A DNA stretch of 64,000 bases from Cognatitamlana onchidii (GTDB taxonomy: Bacteria > Bacteroidota > Bacteroidia > Flavobacteriales > Flavobacteriaceae): NCBI RefSeq assembly GCF_004804355.1, contig NZ_SRWZ01000002.1, positions 310,001 to 374,000 on the forward strand, in the 5' to 3' direction. This document shows, one piece after another, positions 37,193 to 46,431 of this stretch. The position numbers and the translations under genes are program-made. How positions within the stretch are numbered: position 1 is the first letter of the stretch; each line of letters opens with the position of its first letter. Below the pieces are notes generated by a model. That model was not told where the DNA came from. It saw nothing but the letters and a program-made list of their open reading frames with translations, and did no database searches.

Positions 37193-37208
37193 AATTTAAA
37201 AAATATAC

Positions 37209-39743
37209 ATGAATACATGTTGGTCTTTAAGGAAAAATATAATTTTAATAACCTGTTTTGTAGCAATTTGCTTTCTTCTAAGCAGTTGTTCGCAATCAAA
37301 TAAAAAAGATTCTGAGATTGCGTTAAACGAAGATGTATTTCTTCCAATACAGTGGGACAGCGCCAAGTGGATTGGCTATACCAAAGACCAGCGCCCAGAG
37401 GCATGGGCGGCAAGAGATTTGGTGCGCAACCAACCCCCCATGAATATTAATACTTGGAAGCCTACCGAGGAAGATTTGAAAGTAAGCCGACGCAAAACCC
37501 ATCCTTCTGTGCTTCTAAGAAAAGGGTTTTCGATTTCTAAAGAAGTGGCATTAGCAGAAGTAGCCGTTTGTGGACTAGGGCTTTATGAGTTGTATTTAAA
37601 TGGAGAAAAAGTGGGAGACCGTGTGCTCGACCCCGCCCAAACCTCATACAACAAGCGGGCCTTTTATGTGCGTCATGATATTACTAAGGAGCTTCGTAAT
37701 AACAACAGTATGGGATTAATGTTAGGTAATGGGTTTTACGGACAAAATATGGCGTTTGCTCCTGGGCTTTCTTATGGAAAACCGAGAGCAACTTTGGTTT
37801 TAAACATCCTTTATACCGACGGAACTAAAGAACAAATTGTTACCGATGAAAGTTGGAAAGCACACAGTAGTCCTGTCCTTTTTGATAATATTTATCATGG
37901 AGAAACTTACGATGCACGTGAAGCGTTAAGTGATTGGAATAGTTATAAGTTTGATGATACTTCATGGGAACCTGTTGAAATAATGGAAGCACCAACACAA
38001 AATTTATTGGAGCAGGATTTAGAGCCTATGCGAAAGATAAGAACAGTTAAACCTATAGCGGTTTGGAAAGCAGAACGGGGTTGGATTTTAGATATGGGTC
38101 AAAACATGACGGGATGGTTAGCTATTTCTGTAAAAGAAAAGGAGGGTACTGTTGTAAAAATGCGTTTTGCTGAACATCTCATGCCCGATAAACAAAATAT
38201 AGACCCAGCATCTACTGGAATTCACGTTACTGGAAATACGCAAACCGATGTGTATATCTGTAAGGGCAATGGTACTGAAACTTGGGAACCCCGTTTTACC
38301 TATCATGCCTTTCGATATGTTCAAATTGAAGGATTAAGTAAAACACCAGATTTAAGTCAATTTACGGGTTGGTTGGTTCGCACAGATGCAGAACGCATAG
38401 GAACTTTTAAATGTTCAGACCCATTAATAAATAAGTTTTACGAGGTCTCTATGTGGACTATCGAGGATAATATTCAAGGCTTGTTGAGTGATTGTCCGCA
38501 CCGAGAACGTTGCGCGTGGATGGGTGATGCTTATGTAGTTGCCGAAGCGGCTAGTTTTAATTTTGATTTAAAACAATTGTGGCAAAAAACATCTGCCGAT
38601 ATGGAAACGGTTTTGGGGGTTTCTAAAGCACATTTTAAAGACCCTTTTCCTTATGATTCGCGAGCGCCGTCTAATATTTCCGTTGGAAAACGTCTCTGTT
38701 TACAAGCCCGACCAGATTGGGGAGCTGCCACCATTATGGTACCATGGTTTTCGTATGTGTATTATGGCGATGCCGTCATCATTGAAGGTGCTTGGGATAT
38801 GATGGAAGGCTGGATGGCTTACCTAGATGAAAAAGTACAAGAAGATGGTATCATAAACGGCGGATTTGGCGATTGGTGTCCTCCTGGAGGTAACCCAGAA
38901 ATGGATACACCGCCGGCGTTAACGTCAACGGCTCTGTATTATCAGTCTTTAATGTCTATGGAAAAAATGGCATTAGTGTTGGATAAAAAAGAAGCTGCCA
39001 ATAGTTATGCTGAAAAAGCGAAATTGGTCAAGACGGCTTTTAATAAAACCTTTTTTAAAGAAAAAACGAAGTCCTATGGTTCCCAAACGGGTAATGTGTT
39101 TGCGTTGTATTCTGGTTTGGTTCCTAAAGGCTTAGAGCAACTGGTTGCTGATAATTTAGCAAACCTTATCATGAAAGATAAAAATGGGCATTACAGTACG
39201 GGAATTTTTGGGCATCGTCCGCTATACACCGTGCTTAATGATTACGGACATGATGCAGTGACAAAGCACTTGTGGAGTATTACCGATTATCCGAGTTTAG
39301 GATTTATGACCGAGGAACACGATTTAACCGTGTGGCCAGAAGGTGTTAGCAATTGGGATAAAAAGGAGCGGTATTATCGACATTCATTTAACCACCCAAT
39401 GCAAAGTGGTTTTGCGGCTTCATTTCATGAGAGTTTGGGAGGCATAAGACCTAATGAGGATTATCCCGGATTTAAAAAGTTCTATTTAAAACCAATATTT
39501 CTTGAAGGTTTAAATTGGGTAGAAGTAACCCATAAATCGTCTCAAGGTAACATTGAAAGTTCTTGGAAAAAGGAAGATAAAGAAATTATTTGGACCATTT
39601 CAGTACCAGAACAATCAGAAGCTTTTGTGCAGTTACCATATTATCAAAATGAACAAATCACATTAAATAATACATCAGTTACAGCTAATGTATTTAATGT
39701 ATTACCAGGTAAACACATCATACGAATATCAAGTTCAAAATAA
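37209..39743 (+). CDS. GH78 alpha-L-rhamnosidase lipoprotein (2)
   Basis: 844 residues with a lipobox (FLLSSC, C27). It lacks the N-terminal Fn3 module and the C-terminal discoidin domain of its neighbours. GH78 features: LYELYLNGEKVGDRVLDP, GNGFYGQNMAF, DMGQNMTGW, SDCPHRERCAWMGDAY (canonical acid/base Glu and Gly-Asp present) and DLTVWPEG. Predicted exo-alpha-L-rhamnosidase in the periplasm. The gaps to both neighbours are 16 bp, so it is firmly in the operon. Confidence 0.88.
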   Translation: MNTCWSLRKNIILITCFVAICFLLSSCSQSNKKDSEIALNEDVFLPIQWDSAKWIGYTKDQRPEAWAARDLVRNQPPMNINTWKPTEEDLKVSRRKTHPSVLLRKGFSISKEVALAEVAVCGLGLYELYLNGEKVGDRVLDPAQTSYNKRAFYVRHDITKELRNNNSMGLMLGNGFYGQNMAFAPGLSYGKPRATLVLNILYTDGTKEQIVTDESWKAHSSPVLFDNIYHGETYDAREALSDWNSYKFDDTSWEPVEIMEAPTQNLLEQDLEPMRKIRTVKPIAVWKAERGWILDMGQNMTGWLAISVKEKEGTVVKMRFAEHLMPDKQNIDPASTGIHVTGNTQTDVYICKGNGTETWEPRFTYHAFRYVQIEGLSKTPDLSQFTGWLVRTDAERIGTFKCSDPLINKFYEVSMWTIEDNIQGLLSDCPHRERCAWMGDAYVVAEAASFNFDLKQLWQKTSADMETVLGVSKAHFKDPFPYDSRAPSNISVGKRLCLQARPDWGAATIMVPWFSYVYYGDAVIIEGAWDMMEGWMAYLDEKVQEDGIINGGFGDWCPPGGNPEMDTPPALTSTALYYQSLMSMEKMALVLDKKEAANSYAEKAKLVKTAFNKTFFKEKTKSYGSQTGNVFALYSGLVPKGLEQLVADNLANLIMKDKNGHYSTGIFGHRPLYTVLNDYGHDAVTKHLWSITDYPSLGFMTEEHDLTVWPEGVSNWDKKERYYRHSFNHPMQSGFAASFHESLGGIRPNEDYPGFKKFYLKPIFLEGLNWVEVTHKSSQGNIESSWKKEDKEIIWTISVPEQSEAFVQLPYYQNEQITLNNTSVTANVFNVLPGKHIIRISSSK

Positions 39744-39759
39744 AAAATATAGTGTTATA

Positions 39760-42700
39760 ATGAAGCATCTAAGGAATTTTGGAACATATCTAATCATTGT
39801 ATTGGTTATTAATCTGTTTAGCAGTTGTAATACTAAACCTTCCGAAGTAAAGGTTACAGATCTGAAATGTGAATATAAATCGAACCCTTTGGGAATCGAT
39901 AATGCTACACCAAGGTTAAGTTGGAAGCTCTTTGAGGATACACAAACAAGAGGGCAGAAACAAACCGGCTATCAAATTTTAGTATCAAGCACTTTAAAAA
40001 ATTTGGAAAGCAATAATGCCGATGTTTGGGATTCTGGAAAAATTGACTCCAACCAATCGGTAAATGTTGGCTATCAAGGAAATACATTAGCATCGGCAAA
40101 ACAATACTTCTGGAAAGTAAAAATTTGGGATATGGATGAAGTCGCTTCAAACTGGAGTGAACCCACTACGTTTTCAATGGGCTTATTAAACCAATCTGAT
40201 TGGAAAGGCGATTGGATTATGAAACCCGACCAAAAAAAGACAGATCATAATTGGTACAGAAAGAATTTTGAATTAAAAGAAAATCCGTCTTCCGCATTTG
40301 TGTTTGTCGGCTCTTTCGGGTATCACGAATTGTATGTAAATGGTGAAAAAATTACAGATAATGTGTTGAACCCTGTGTCTTCATATATGAAAAAACGAAT
40401 TCCTTATTTAACCTATGATGTGTCCGATAAATTGAAAAAAGGCGATAACGTCATTGCTATATGGCATGCTGCAGGTTGGTCTAGATGGCGACGCATTAGG
40501 GAATACCGAAACATTCCATTTGTATTTAAAGCGCAAGCTGAAATTGTTGTTGGAGATGAGAATATCACTCTAAAAACGGATACCTCTTGGAAAACCAAAA
40601 AAAGCCATTCAGAATATTATGGCGATTGGGATATTTTACGTTTTGGTGGTGAAACAATAGACGATAGAAAAAGAGAGGACGATTGGCATACTCCAAGTTA
40701 TGATGATAGCAATTGGATAAATGCAACCGTTTACAATCACGAAGAATTGAATGCTAAAATTCCAGAAGGGAATAATATTAGTTTTGCTTTGAATAGCAAT
40801 AAAAGCAGGGAGGTACGGGCAATATATGGGCCTATAATGGCTCAATTAAGTACGCAAATTGTAGAGCCCCAGATTAGGTTTGAAGAAATAGAGCCTATTG
40901 CTATTAGAAAAAACAAACACAATAACTATCGCATAGATATGGGGAGAAATTATACTGGATTTTTTGAGATGAACCTTAAAAACGGTGTTGAAGGCGATTC
41001 TATTTTGTTTGAAATAAGTGATCAAAAAGGCGTAGTGATGAACTGGAATCAAAAGAGCAAATATATTTTTGGGCAATCTGGAAAGGGTAAATTTACCAAC
41101 CGATTTAATGTGGCGGGAGGACGATGGGTAACCGTATATGGTTTAAAATATGAACCAAAAATAGCAGATGTAAAAGGTTATGTGGTTACTAATGATAGGA
41201 AGCAAATTAGTCAATTTGAATCTTCAGATTCTCTATTAAATCAGATTTATAAAGTAAATCTTGATACCTATTTAGCGAATACTATGGATGGTATTTTAGT
41301 AGATTGTCCACATCGTGAGCGAAGAGGTTGGGGAGAAGTAACGGTTGCCGCCATGTATGGTGATGCACTGCCTAATTTTGAAAGTGGCGCCTATATGGAT
41401 CAATATTTACAATTTACGCGAGACGCACAATTATCAGATGGGCAAATACGTGCTGTAGTTAACGAAGAAGATCGCCCATTTTTAATGTGGAAGGCTAATA
41501 GTCCTTTAACCGTTTGGGAAACCTATAGAATGTTGGGTGATAAAAAGGTGTTAGAAGACAATTATGTATCCATGCAAAAATGGATGAATTGGTTGTTTGA
41601 GCATTCCAATTTTAGTCACGGAGGCGCTCTAAAAGTTGGTGAACGCGGTAAGCGAGAAATGCCTGGGTTGGGCGATTGGTGTACGCCACGTGGTAATTTC
41701 TGGACAAGCAGTAATTCTCCTGGAGCAGCCCACTTTAATAATTGTTTATATGCCTATATGTTGCAATGTGCCAAGGGAATAGCTAAAGCTTTGGGTAAAA
41801 CGGAAGATGAAAAGGCATATGCCAAGCGATTAGAGGTACAACAAAAAGCAACACACGTCTTGTCTTACAATCCAGAAACAGGCCAGTATTTAGATGGCAT
41901 TCAAGTTAATCAAGCCTTTGCTTTATTATCCGGTGTAACACCAGAAGCAGAGCAACAAAAAGTGACCAATCAGTTGGCGGATAATATGCTGTATAAATTT
42001 CCGTATTACGATACCGGAAGTTCAGGTCAAGCCCTTTATACACGCTATTTTATAGAATCGGGAGAACGTATGGATTTGGTTTACGAGTTGTTAAAAGATA
42101 AACATCACCCAAGCTATGGATACTTTTTAGAACAAGGGCATACCACATGGCCAGAACGTTGGTCTGCCGTTGGTAATAGTCAAATACACACCTGTTACAC
42201 AGGTATTGGTGGCTATTTCATTAAAGGTTTTGGTGGTATTAGACCCAATCCAGAACAACCTGGTATGCAACATATGCTTATTAAACCTACTGTTGTAGGC
42301 GATTTAAAATTCGCAAATACCGAATACAAATCCATGTATGGTAATGTGATTGTGAATTGGGAAAAACAGGATAACGAGGCTTCGTTTCATATTGAAATTC
42401 CAGTAAACACTTCGGCTAAAGTCTATTTACCAGCAAAGGATAAAAATGATATTTATGAAGGCGAACAACTAGCTGAAACATCTAAAGGTGTTGAATATGT
42501 TGGTTCAGAAAAAAATGAAGCGGTTGGTAATTACATAATATACAATGTAGCCTCAGGTATTTATGATTTTAAAGTGAATGCCTTACCAAAAACAGAAGTT
42601 CCAGACCCTATAAATCCATCACAAAATTTAGCAACCATTGGTAGGATGAATGCCTCATCCATGTTTATTAAAACCGAAAAATTACCAGGATTTGAAGCCT

Positions 42701-43008
42701 TCAAAGCTAATGATGACAATGAAGAAACCCGATGGCTAGCAAATGGTAACACGGATCAATATTTAGAGGTAGAATGGGTGAAGCCACAAACGTTTAGCAA
42801 AGTAGTTATTGATGAACATGGGGCCCATATTTCAAAGTATAACATTGCATATTTTAAAAATGACGAATGGGTTATTTTGACTAATGGCTCAGAATGTGGT
42901 GCTAATAAAGAACATGTTTTTGAGGCGGTAACTTCTAATAAGTGTAGAATATTCATGGAAGAAGCAGGTAAAGCACCATCAATTAAAGAAATAAAGATTT
43001 ATAATTAA
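39760..43008 (+). CDS. GH78 alpha-L-rhamnosidase-like lipoprotein with discoidin-type C-terminus (3)
   Basis: 1082 residues from ATG 39760. The frame is open from 39688 inside the previous gene, but the later ATG gives a proper lipoprotein signal (LFSSC, C23) and a 16-bp spacer. It has the same domain order as the protein at 33923 and is evidently its paralogue (HELYVNGEKITDNVLNP, ILVDCPHRERRGWGE, TTWPERW, discoidin-like end with NASSMFIKTEKLPGFEAFKA). It shares the atypical W-GE-V in place of W-x-GD. It may act on a different, perhaps sulfated or internal, rhamnose. Confidence 0.87.
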   Translation: MKHLRNFGTYLIIVLVINLFSSCNTKPSEVKVTDLKCEYKSNPLGIDNATPRLSWKLFEDTQTRGQKQTGYQILVSSTLKNLESNNADVWDSGKIDSNQSVNVGYQGNTLASAKQYFWKVKIWDMDEVASNWSEPTTFSMGLLNQSDWKGDWIMKPDQKKTDHNWYRKNFELKENPSSAFVFVGSFGYHELYVNGEKITDNVLNPVSSYMKKRIPYLTYDVSDKLKKGDNVIAIWHAAGWSRWRRIREYRNIPFVFKAQAEIVVGDENITLKTDTSWKTKKSHSEYYGDWDILRFGGETIDDRKREDDWHTPSYDDSNWINATVYNHEELNAKIPEGNNISFALNSNKSREVRAIYGPIMAQLSTQIVEPQIRFEEIEPIAIRKNKHNNYRIDMGRNYTGFFEMNLKNGVEGDSILFEISDQKGVVMNWNQKSKYIFGQSGKGKFTNRFNVAGGRWVTVYGLKYEPKIADVKGYVVTNDRKQISQFESSDSLLNQIYKVNLDTYLANTMDGILVDCPHRERRGWGEVTVAAMYGDALPNFESGAYMDQYLQFTRDAQLSDGQIRAVVNEEDRPFLMWKANSPLTVWETYRMLGDKKVLEDNYVSMQKWMNWLFEHSNFSHGGALKVGERGKREMPGLGDWCTPRGNFWTSSNSPGAAHFNNCLYAYMLQCAKGIAKALGKTEDEKAYAKRLEVQQKATHVLSYNPETGQYLDGIQVNQAFALLSGVTPEAEQQKVTNQLADNMLYKFPYYDTGSSGQALYTRYFIESGERMDLVYELLKDKHHPSYGYFLEQGHTTWPERWSAVGNSQIHTCYTGIGGYFIKGFGGIRPNPEQPGMQHMLIKPTVVGDLKFANTEYKSMYGNVIVNWEKQDNEASFHIEIPVNTSAKVYLPAKDKNDIYEGEQLAETSKGVEYVGSEKNEAVGNYIIYNVASGIYDFKVNALPKTEVPDPINPSQNLATIGRMNASSMFIKTEKLPGFEAFKANDDNEETRWLANGNTDQYLEVEWVKPQTFSKVVIDEHGAHISKYNIAYFKNDEWVILTNGSECGANKEHVFEAVTSNKCRIFMEEAGKAPSIKEIKIYN

Positions 43009-43019
43009 ACATTAGCAAT

Positions 43020-44429
43020 ATGAAAGTAGGATTGTTTGGTATCGGATTAGATACCTATTGGCCTCAGTTTGAAGGTTTATTAGAGCGATTAGAAGGTTAC
43101 CAACAACAAATCGCAGATAAAATGGAAGGCTTTGGAGCCGAAGTTATAAACGTAGGTCTGGTTGACTCTCCAGTAGTAGCTCGAGAAAAAGCACAGGTCT
43201 TAAAAACTGAAGATGTAGATATATTATTTCTGTATGTATCTACTTATGCATTGTCGTCAACAATATTACCTGTGGTTCAAAAAGTGAAATGTCCGGTTAT
43301 TATATTAAACATTCAACCTGTAGCCGCTATCGACTATAAAAGCTTCAATAAACTTGGCGATCGAGGTAAGATGACAGGGGAGTGGTTGGCACATTGTCAG
43401 GCGTGTTCTGTGCCTGAATTTGCCAATGTACTTAATCGTTCAGGTATTGATTATGAATTTGTTACTGGTTATTTGGATGAACCTGCCGTTTGGGAAGAGA
43501 TTCAAGACTGGATTGATGCCGCTAAGGTAGCAGCTATAATGCGTAATAATAGATTGGGCGTTTTAGGACATTATTACTGCGGTATGCTTGATGTTTATTC
43601 AGATTTAACCAAACAATCGTCGGCCTTTGGGACTCATATAGAAATTGTTGAAATGTGTGAAGTGAAAAAATACCGCGATGCAGTTACTGAGCAAGAGGTT
43701 GAAGAAAAAATTACCGAATTTAGAAACACTTTTGAAGTTATTGATGCCTGTGAACAATCTGAACTAGTGCGTGCCGCAAAAACATCAATCGCTTTAGATA
43801 AATTGGTTGAAAACCATAATTTGGGTTCCATGGCCTATTACTATGAAGGCGAAACAGCCAATGAATATGAAAATATAGTTACTTCGGTTATTGCAGGAAA
43901 TACGTTGTTGACAGGAAAAAATATTCCCGTAGCTGGTGAGTATGAAGTGAAAAATGCTCAAGCCATGAAAATTATGGATGCCTTTGGGGTAGGAGGGTCA
44001 TTCTCTGAGTTTTATGCCATGGATTTTAATGATGATATCGTCATGTTAGGGCATGATGGTCCTGCACATTTTGCTATTGCTAAAGGAAAGGTACAGTTAG
44101 TACCCCTGCCTGTTTATCATGGGAAACCCGGAAAAGGCTTATCTATTCAAATGACAGTGCAACATGGTCCGGTAACCTTATTATCTGTTGTAGAAGGTAA
44201 AGATGATGTGTTTTTATTAGTCGCAGAAGGTGAGTCGGTTGAAGGGCCAGTATTGCATATAGGTAATACAAACAGCCGTTACCGTTTTTCCATTGGAGCA
44301 CGCGCTTTTATGAACGAATGGTCTAAACAAGGACCATCCCATCATTGTGCCATTGGTGTGGGTCATATCGCCAATAAGATTGAAAAATTAGGAAATCTGC
44401 TCGATTTACGAGTAGTTCGGATTTGTTAG
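43020..44429 (+). CDS. L-arabinose/L-fucose isomerase-like protein
   Basis: 469 residues, no signal peptide, hence cytoplasmic. It has the two-domain shape of the arabinose/fucose isomerase superfamily: an N-terminal Rossmann-like half (KVGLFGIGLDTYWPQF, VDILFLYVSTYALSS) and a C-terminal half with candidate metal ligands: glutamates in YYYEGETANEYE (about E276/E278), MLGHDGPAHFAI and HHCAIGVGHI. These enzymes interconvert aldoses and ketoses with a divalent metal. As the last gene of a rhamnosidase operon (11-bp gap) it is a candidate for isomerising rhamnose, xylose or another released sugar; the substrate is not established. Confidence 0.78.
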   Translation: MKVGLFGIGLDTYWPQFEGLLERLEGYQQQIADKMEGFGAEVINVGLVDSPVVAREKAQVLKTEDVDILFLYVSTYALSSTILPVVQKVKCPVIILNIQPVAAIDYKSFNKLGDRGKMTGEWLAHCQACSVPEFANVLNRSGIDYEFVTGYLDEPAVWEEIQDWIDAAKVAAIMRNNRLGVLGHYYCGMLDVYSDLTKQSSAFGTHIEIVEMCEVKKYRDAVTEQEVEEKITEFRNTFEVIDACEQSELVRAAKTSIALDKLVENHNLGSMAYYYEGETANEYENIVTSVIAGNTLLTGKNIPVAGEYEVKNAQAMKIMDAFGVGGSFSEFYAMDFNDDIVMLGHDGPAHFAIAKGKVQLVPLPVYHGKPGKGLSIQMTVQHGPVTLLSVVEGKDDVFLLVAEGESVEGPVLHIGNTNSRYRFSIGARAFMNEWSKQGPSHHCAIGVGHIANKIEKLGNLLDLRVVRIC

Positions 44430-44443
44430 GGTTTTAAAATCAA

Positions 44444-44460
44444 TCATGATATTACAGGAT
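44444..44460 (+). promoter_or_regulatory. 10-bp-period direct repeat operator (gene at 44530)
   Basis: TCATGAT (44444-44450) and ACAGGAT (44454-44460), 69 bp before ATG 44530. TAATTTC at 44482-44488 starts 22 bp after the repeat. Confidence 0.55.
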
Positions 44461-44529
44461 AGTTTAAACTTAAACTTTGGTTAATTTCTCAGACACAAAC
44501 CAAACAAGAGTAATAAACACCAAAAACTA

Positions 44530-46431
44530 ATGTCAACAAAACTAAATACAACTCAATTTTTAAAAAATGTAACAGCAATTTTATTCGTAACTCTTAGCGC
44601 TTCAGCTTTTTCACAGGGGTATCAAGCATCTTCGGACAACAGCGATGCCGAATTACAACTTACAAAAAACGGCAAACAATTACTAGTAGATGCCTATATT
44701 CCAAAGGGAATCACAGAATTCGAAATTAGAATTGAGTCGGATAGAAATGACCCCCTCTCTAGTGCGCGAGAAATTTACCAAAATGACCCAAATCCAGAAG
44801 CAAGGGCTCAGGGGTTTCAAAAATCTTCTTTAGACGTAAGATACCCGGTGGTAGATGTTGAATTAGAACTAGGTATGGATGGCGTTTGTGTTTTTGAGGA
44901 AGAGCCCGACGGTAGCTATATTTTCGGAGGGCCTTTTTTTAGGGACAGTTTACCTTTAAAAAAAGAAATTAAACTACCATCACACCAATTGGAGTATTGG
45001 GAAAACTCGTTGATGCTTGATCATAAGACGCCAAAAATTGAGAAAGTATATTTACGAAAAACCTATCCCGTTATACTCAGAGAATTTAGGCATACGTATA
45101 CACTTTTGTCAGAAGATTGGTCAGGAAAAGTGAGCGTTTATATTTACAACAATAACACAGCAACAGAAATAGCTTCTGTGCGTATAGCCCATGAACCTGT
45201 GGTATTGCAAAAAGCTGATGAAGTTGAACAAATGAAGGGTGGCCCAGTATCTAGAGAGCGACTCATCGCAGCATTAGATTTGGTCATTGCCGATGGTTTG
45301 CGCAGACAAAACAATAATATATCCAGTCCCACTTATGGTAGCCTCTTCGCATTTTATGATATCGAAGCCAAATTGCACCGAACAACTTATTGGAATTGGG
45401 CGAGTACCCAGTATGTGAAAATGGTACTTGATGCTATAAAGGTGCAAGAAATCCAAAAATTATACAATACCCAAGATTTGATTGAGTCTGCAGACAAAAT
45501 AGGGCGTAATATTATAAAATATCAATTAAAAGAGGAAGGGCATCCAAGTGATGGGTCATTTTTGGTTATATGGATGCGTCGATTCCATGGCTATTCAAAA
45601 TGGATTGGTACTTCAGATTCAGGTGTCATGATTCGATGGGCATTGATGCCTTTATTTCAAGCAACAGGGGATAGCACCTATTTAGAGGCTTCAAAATATT
45701 GGTGCCTTAAAAAAGATGCCATACTCGATAAATATGATGTTTTACCGCACTTTTATCGTTACGATGATGATATTTTCAATGCAAAAATTCTAGATGAGAC
45801 TGGGTGGGATCCGGAAGGCCATGCTGCGCTTTATGAGGTAACAGGAGACGAACGATTTCGAGAAAGTGGAAAAAAATTTATGGATAAACATATGAAGGTT
45901 TTTCAAAGGGAGGATGGTTTATGGCATAGAGCCTATAATTGGACAACAAAGGAGACTATTGAAACCATGCGAATGACGCGCGGTTCAGGTTGGGCGATGG
46001 AAGGCTTATTAGCCATGAACAGAATGTATCCCGATACGATTTACTTAGAGTATGCCGAAAAAATGGCTAAGCATCTTCAGGAAAACCAGAATGCCGATGG
46101 TTCTTGGTCATTTATATTTATTAAAGACCCAAAGGAAGAAAGCATTTCAGAAAAAGGTACTGCACTCTGGAGTTTGTTATTTTATCAGCTGTATGAAGCT
46201 ACAGGTAAAAAAGAATATCTAAAAACAGCCCGCAAGGCCTTGTCATGGTGTTTAGAGAACCAATATACAGGTCCCGATCCTGAGGCAGTAGGCGGTTTGG
46301 TAGGTAGCACGTCTCATTCTATGGTCGGTATTCGGGAGTACTTTCCGTCAAGTTGTGCATATACCACTGGTTTTTTTGGTTTGGCGATTTTAGAAGAATT
46401 AAAAGTGTTGGATGAAGACGGAGGCAAATAA
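44530..46431 (+). CDS. Secreted six-hairpin-type protein, putative uronyl hydrolase-like glycosidase
   Basis: 633 residues with a signal peptide (about 1-29, SASAFSQG). The N-terminal ~230 residues are a beta-rich domain I do not recognise (DGVCVFEEEPDGSYIFGGPF). From about 240 the protein has the helical-hairpin repeats of (alpha/alpha)6 enzymes: TYGSLFAFYDIEAKLHRTTYWNW, TGWDPEGHAALYEVTGDERF, MRMTRGSGWAMEGLLAMNRM and GTALWSLLFYQLYEATGKK. The RGSGWAMEGL segment resembles the GH88/GH105 RG-[NQ]-[GS]-W motif. A role on unsaturated or terminal uronate in ulvan fragments is inferred. It carries its own operator and is followed by a ~400-bp gap. Confidence 0.55.
   Translation: MSTKLNTTQFLKNVTAILFVTLSASAFSQGYQASSDNSDAELQLTKNGKQLLVDAYIPKGITEFEIRIESDRNDPLSSAREIYQNDPNPEARAQGFQKSSLDVRYPVVDVELELGMDGVCVFEEEPDGSYIFGGPFFRDSLPLKKEIKLPSHQLEYWENSLMLDHKTPKIEKVYLRKTYPVILREFRHTYTLLSEDWSGKVSVYIYNNNTATEIASVRIAHEPVVLQKADEVEQMKGGPVSRERLIAALDLVIADGLRRQNNNISSPTYGSLFAFYDIEAKLHRTTYWNWASTQYVKMVLDAIKVQEIQKLYNTQDLIESADKIGRNIIKYQLKEEGHPSDGSFLVIWMRRFHGYSKWIGTSDSGVMIRWALMPLFQATGDSTYLEASKYWCLKKDAILDKYDVLPHFYRYDDDIFNAKILDETGWDPEGHAALYEVTGDERFRESGKKFMDKHMKVFQREDGLWHRAYNWTTKETIETMRMTRGSGWAMEGLLAMNRMYPDTIYLEYAEKMAKHLQENQNADGSWSFIFIKDPKEESISEKGTALWSLLFYQLYEATGKKEYLKTARKALSWCLENQYTGPDPEAVGGLVGSTSHSMVGIREYFPSSCAYTTGFFGLAILEELKVLDEDGGK

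Noticed and set aside
39688-39759. A longer start for the third GH78, overlapping the previous gene by 56 bp
   Set aside because: The extension is not signal-like, and the internal ATG at 39760 gives a standard lipoprotein signal with a 16-bp spacer, as at the other operon junctions.
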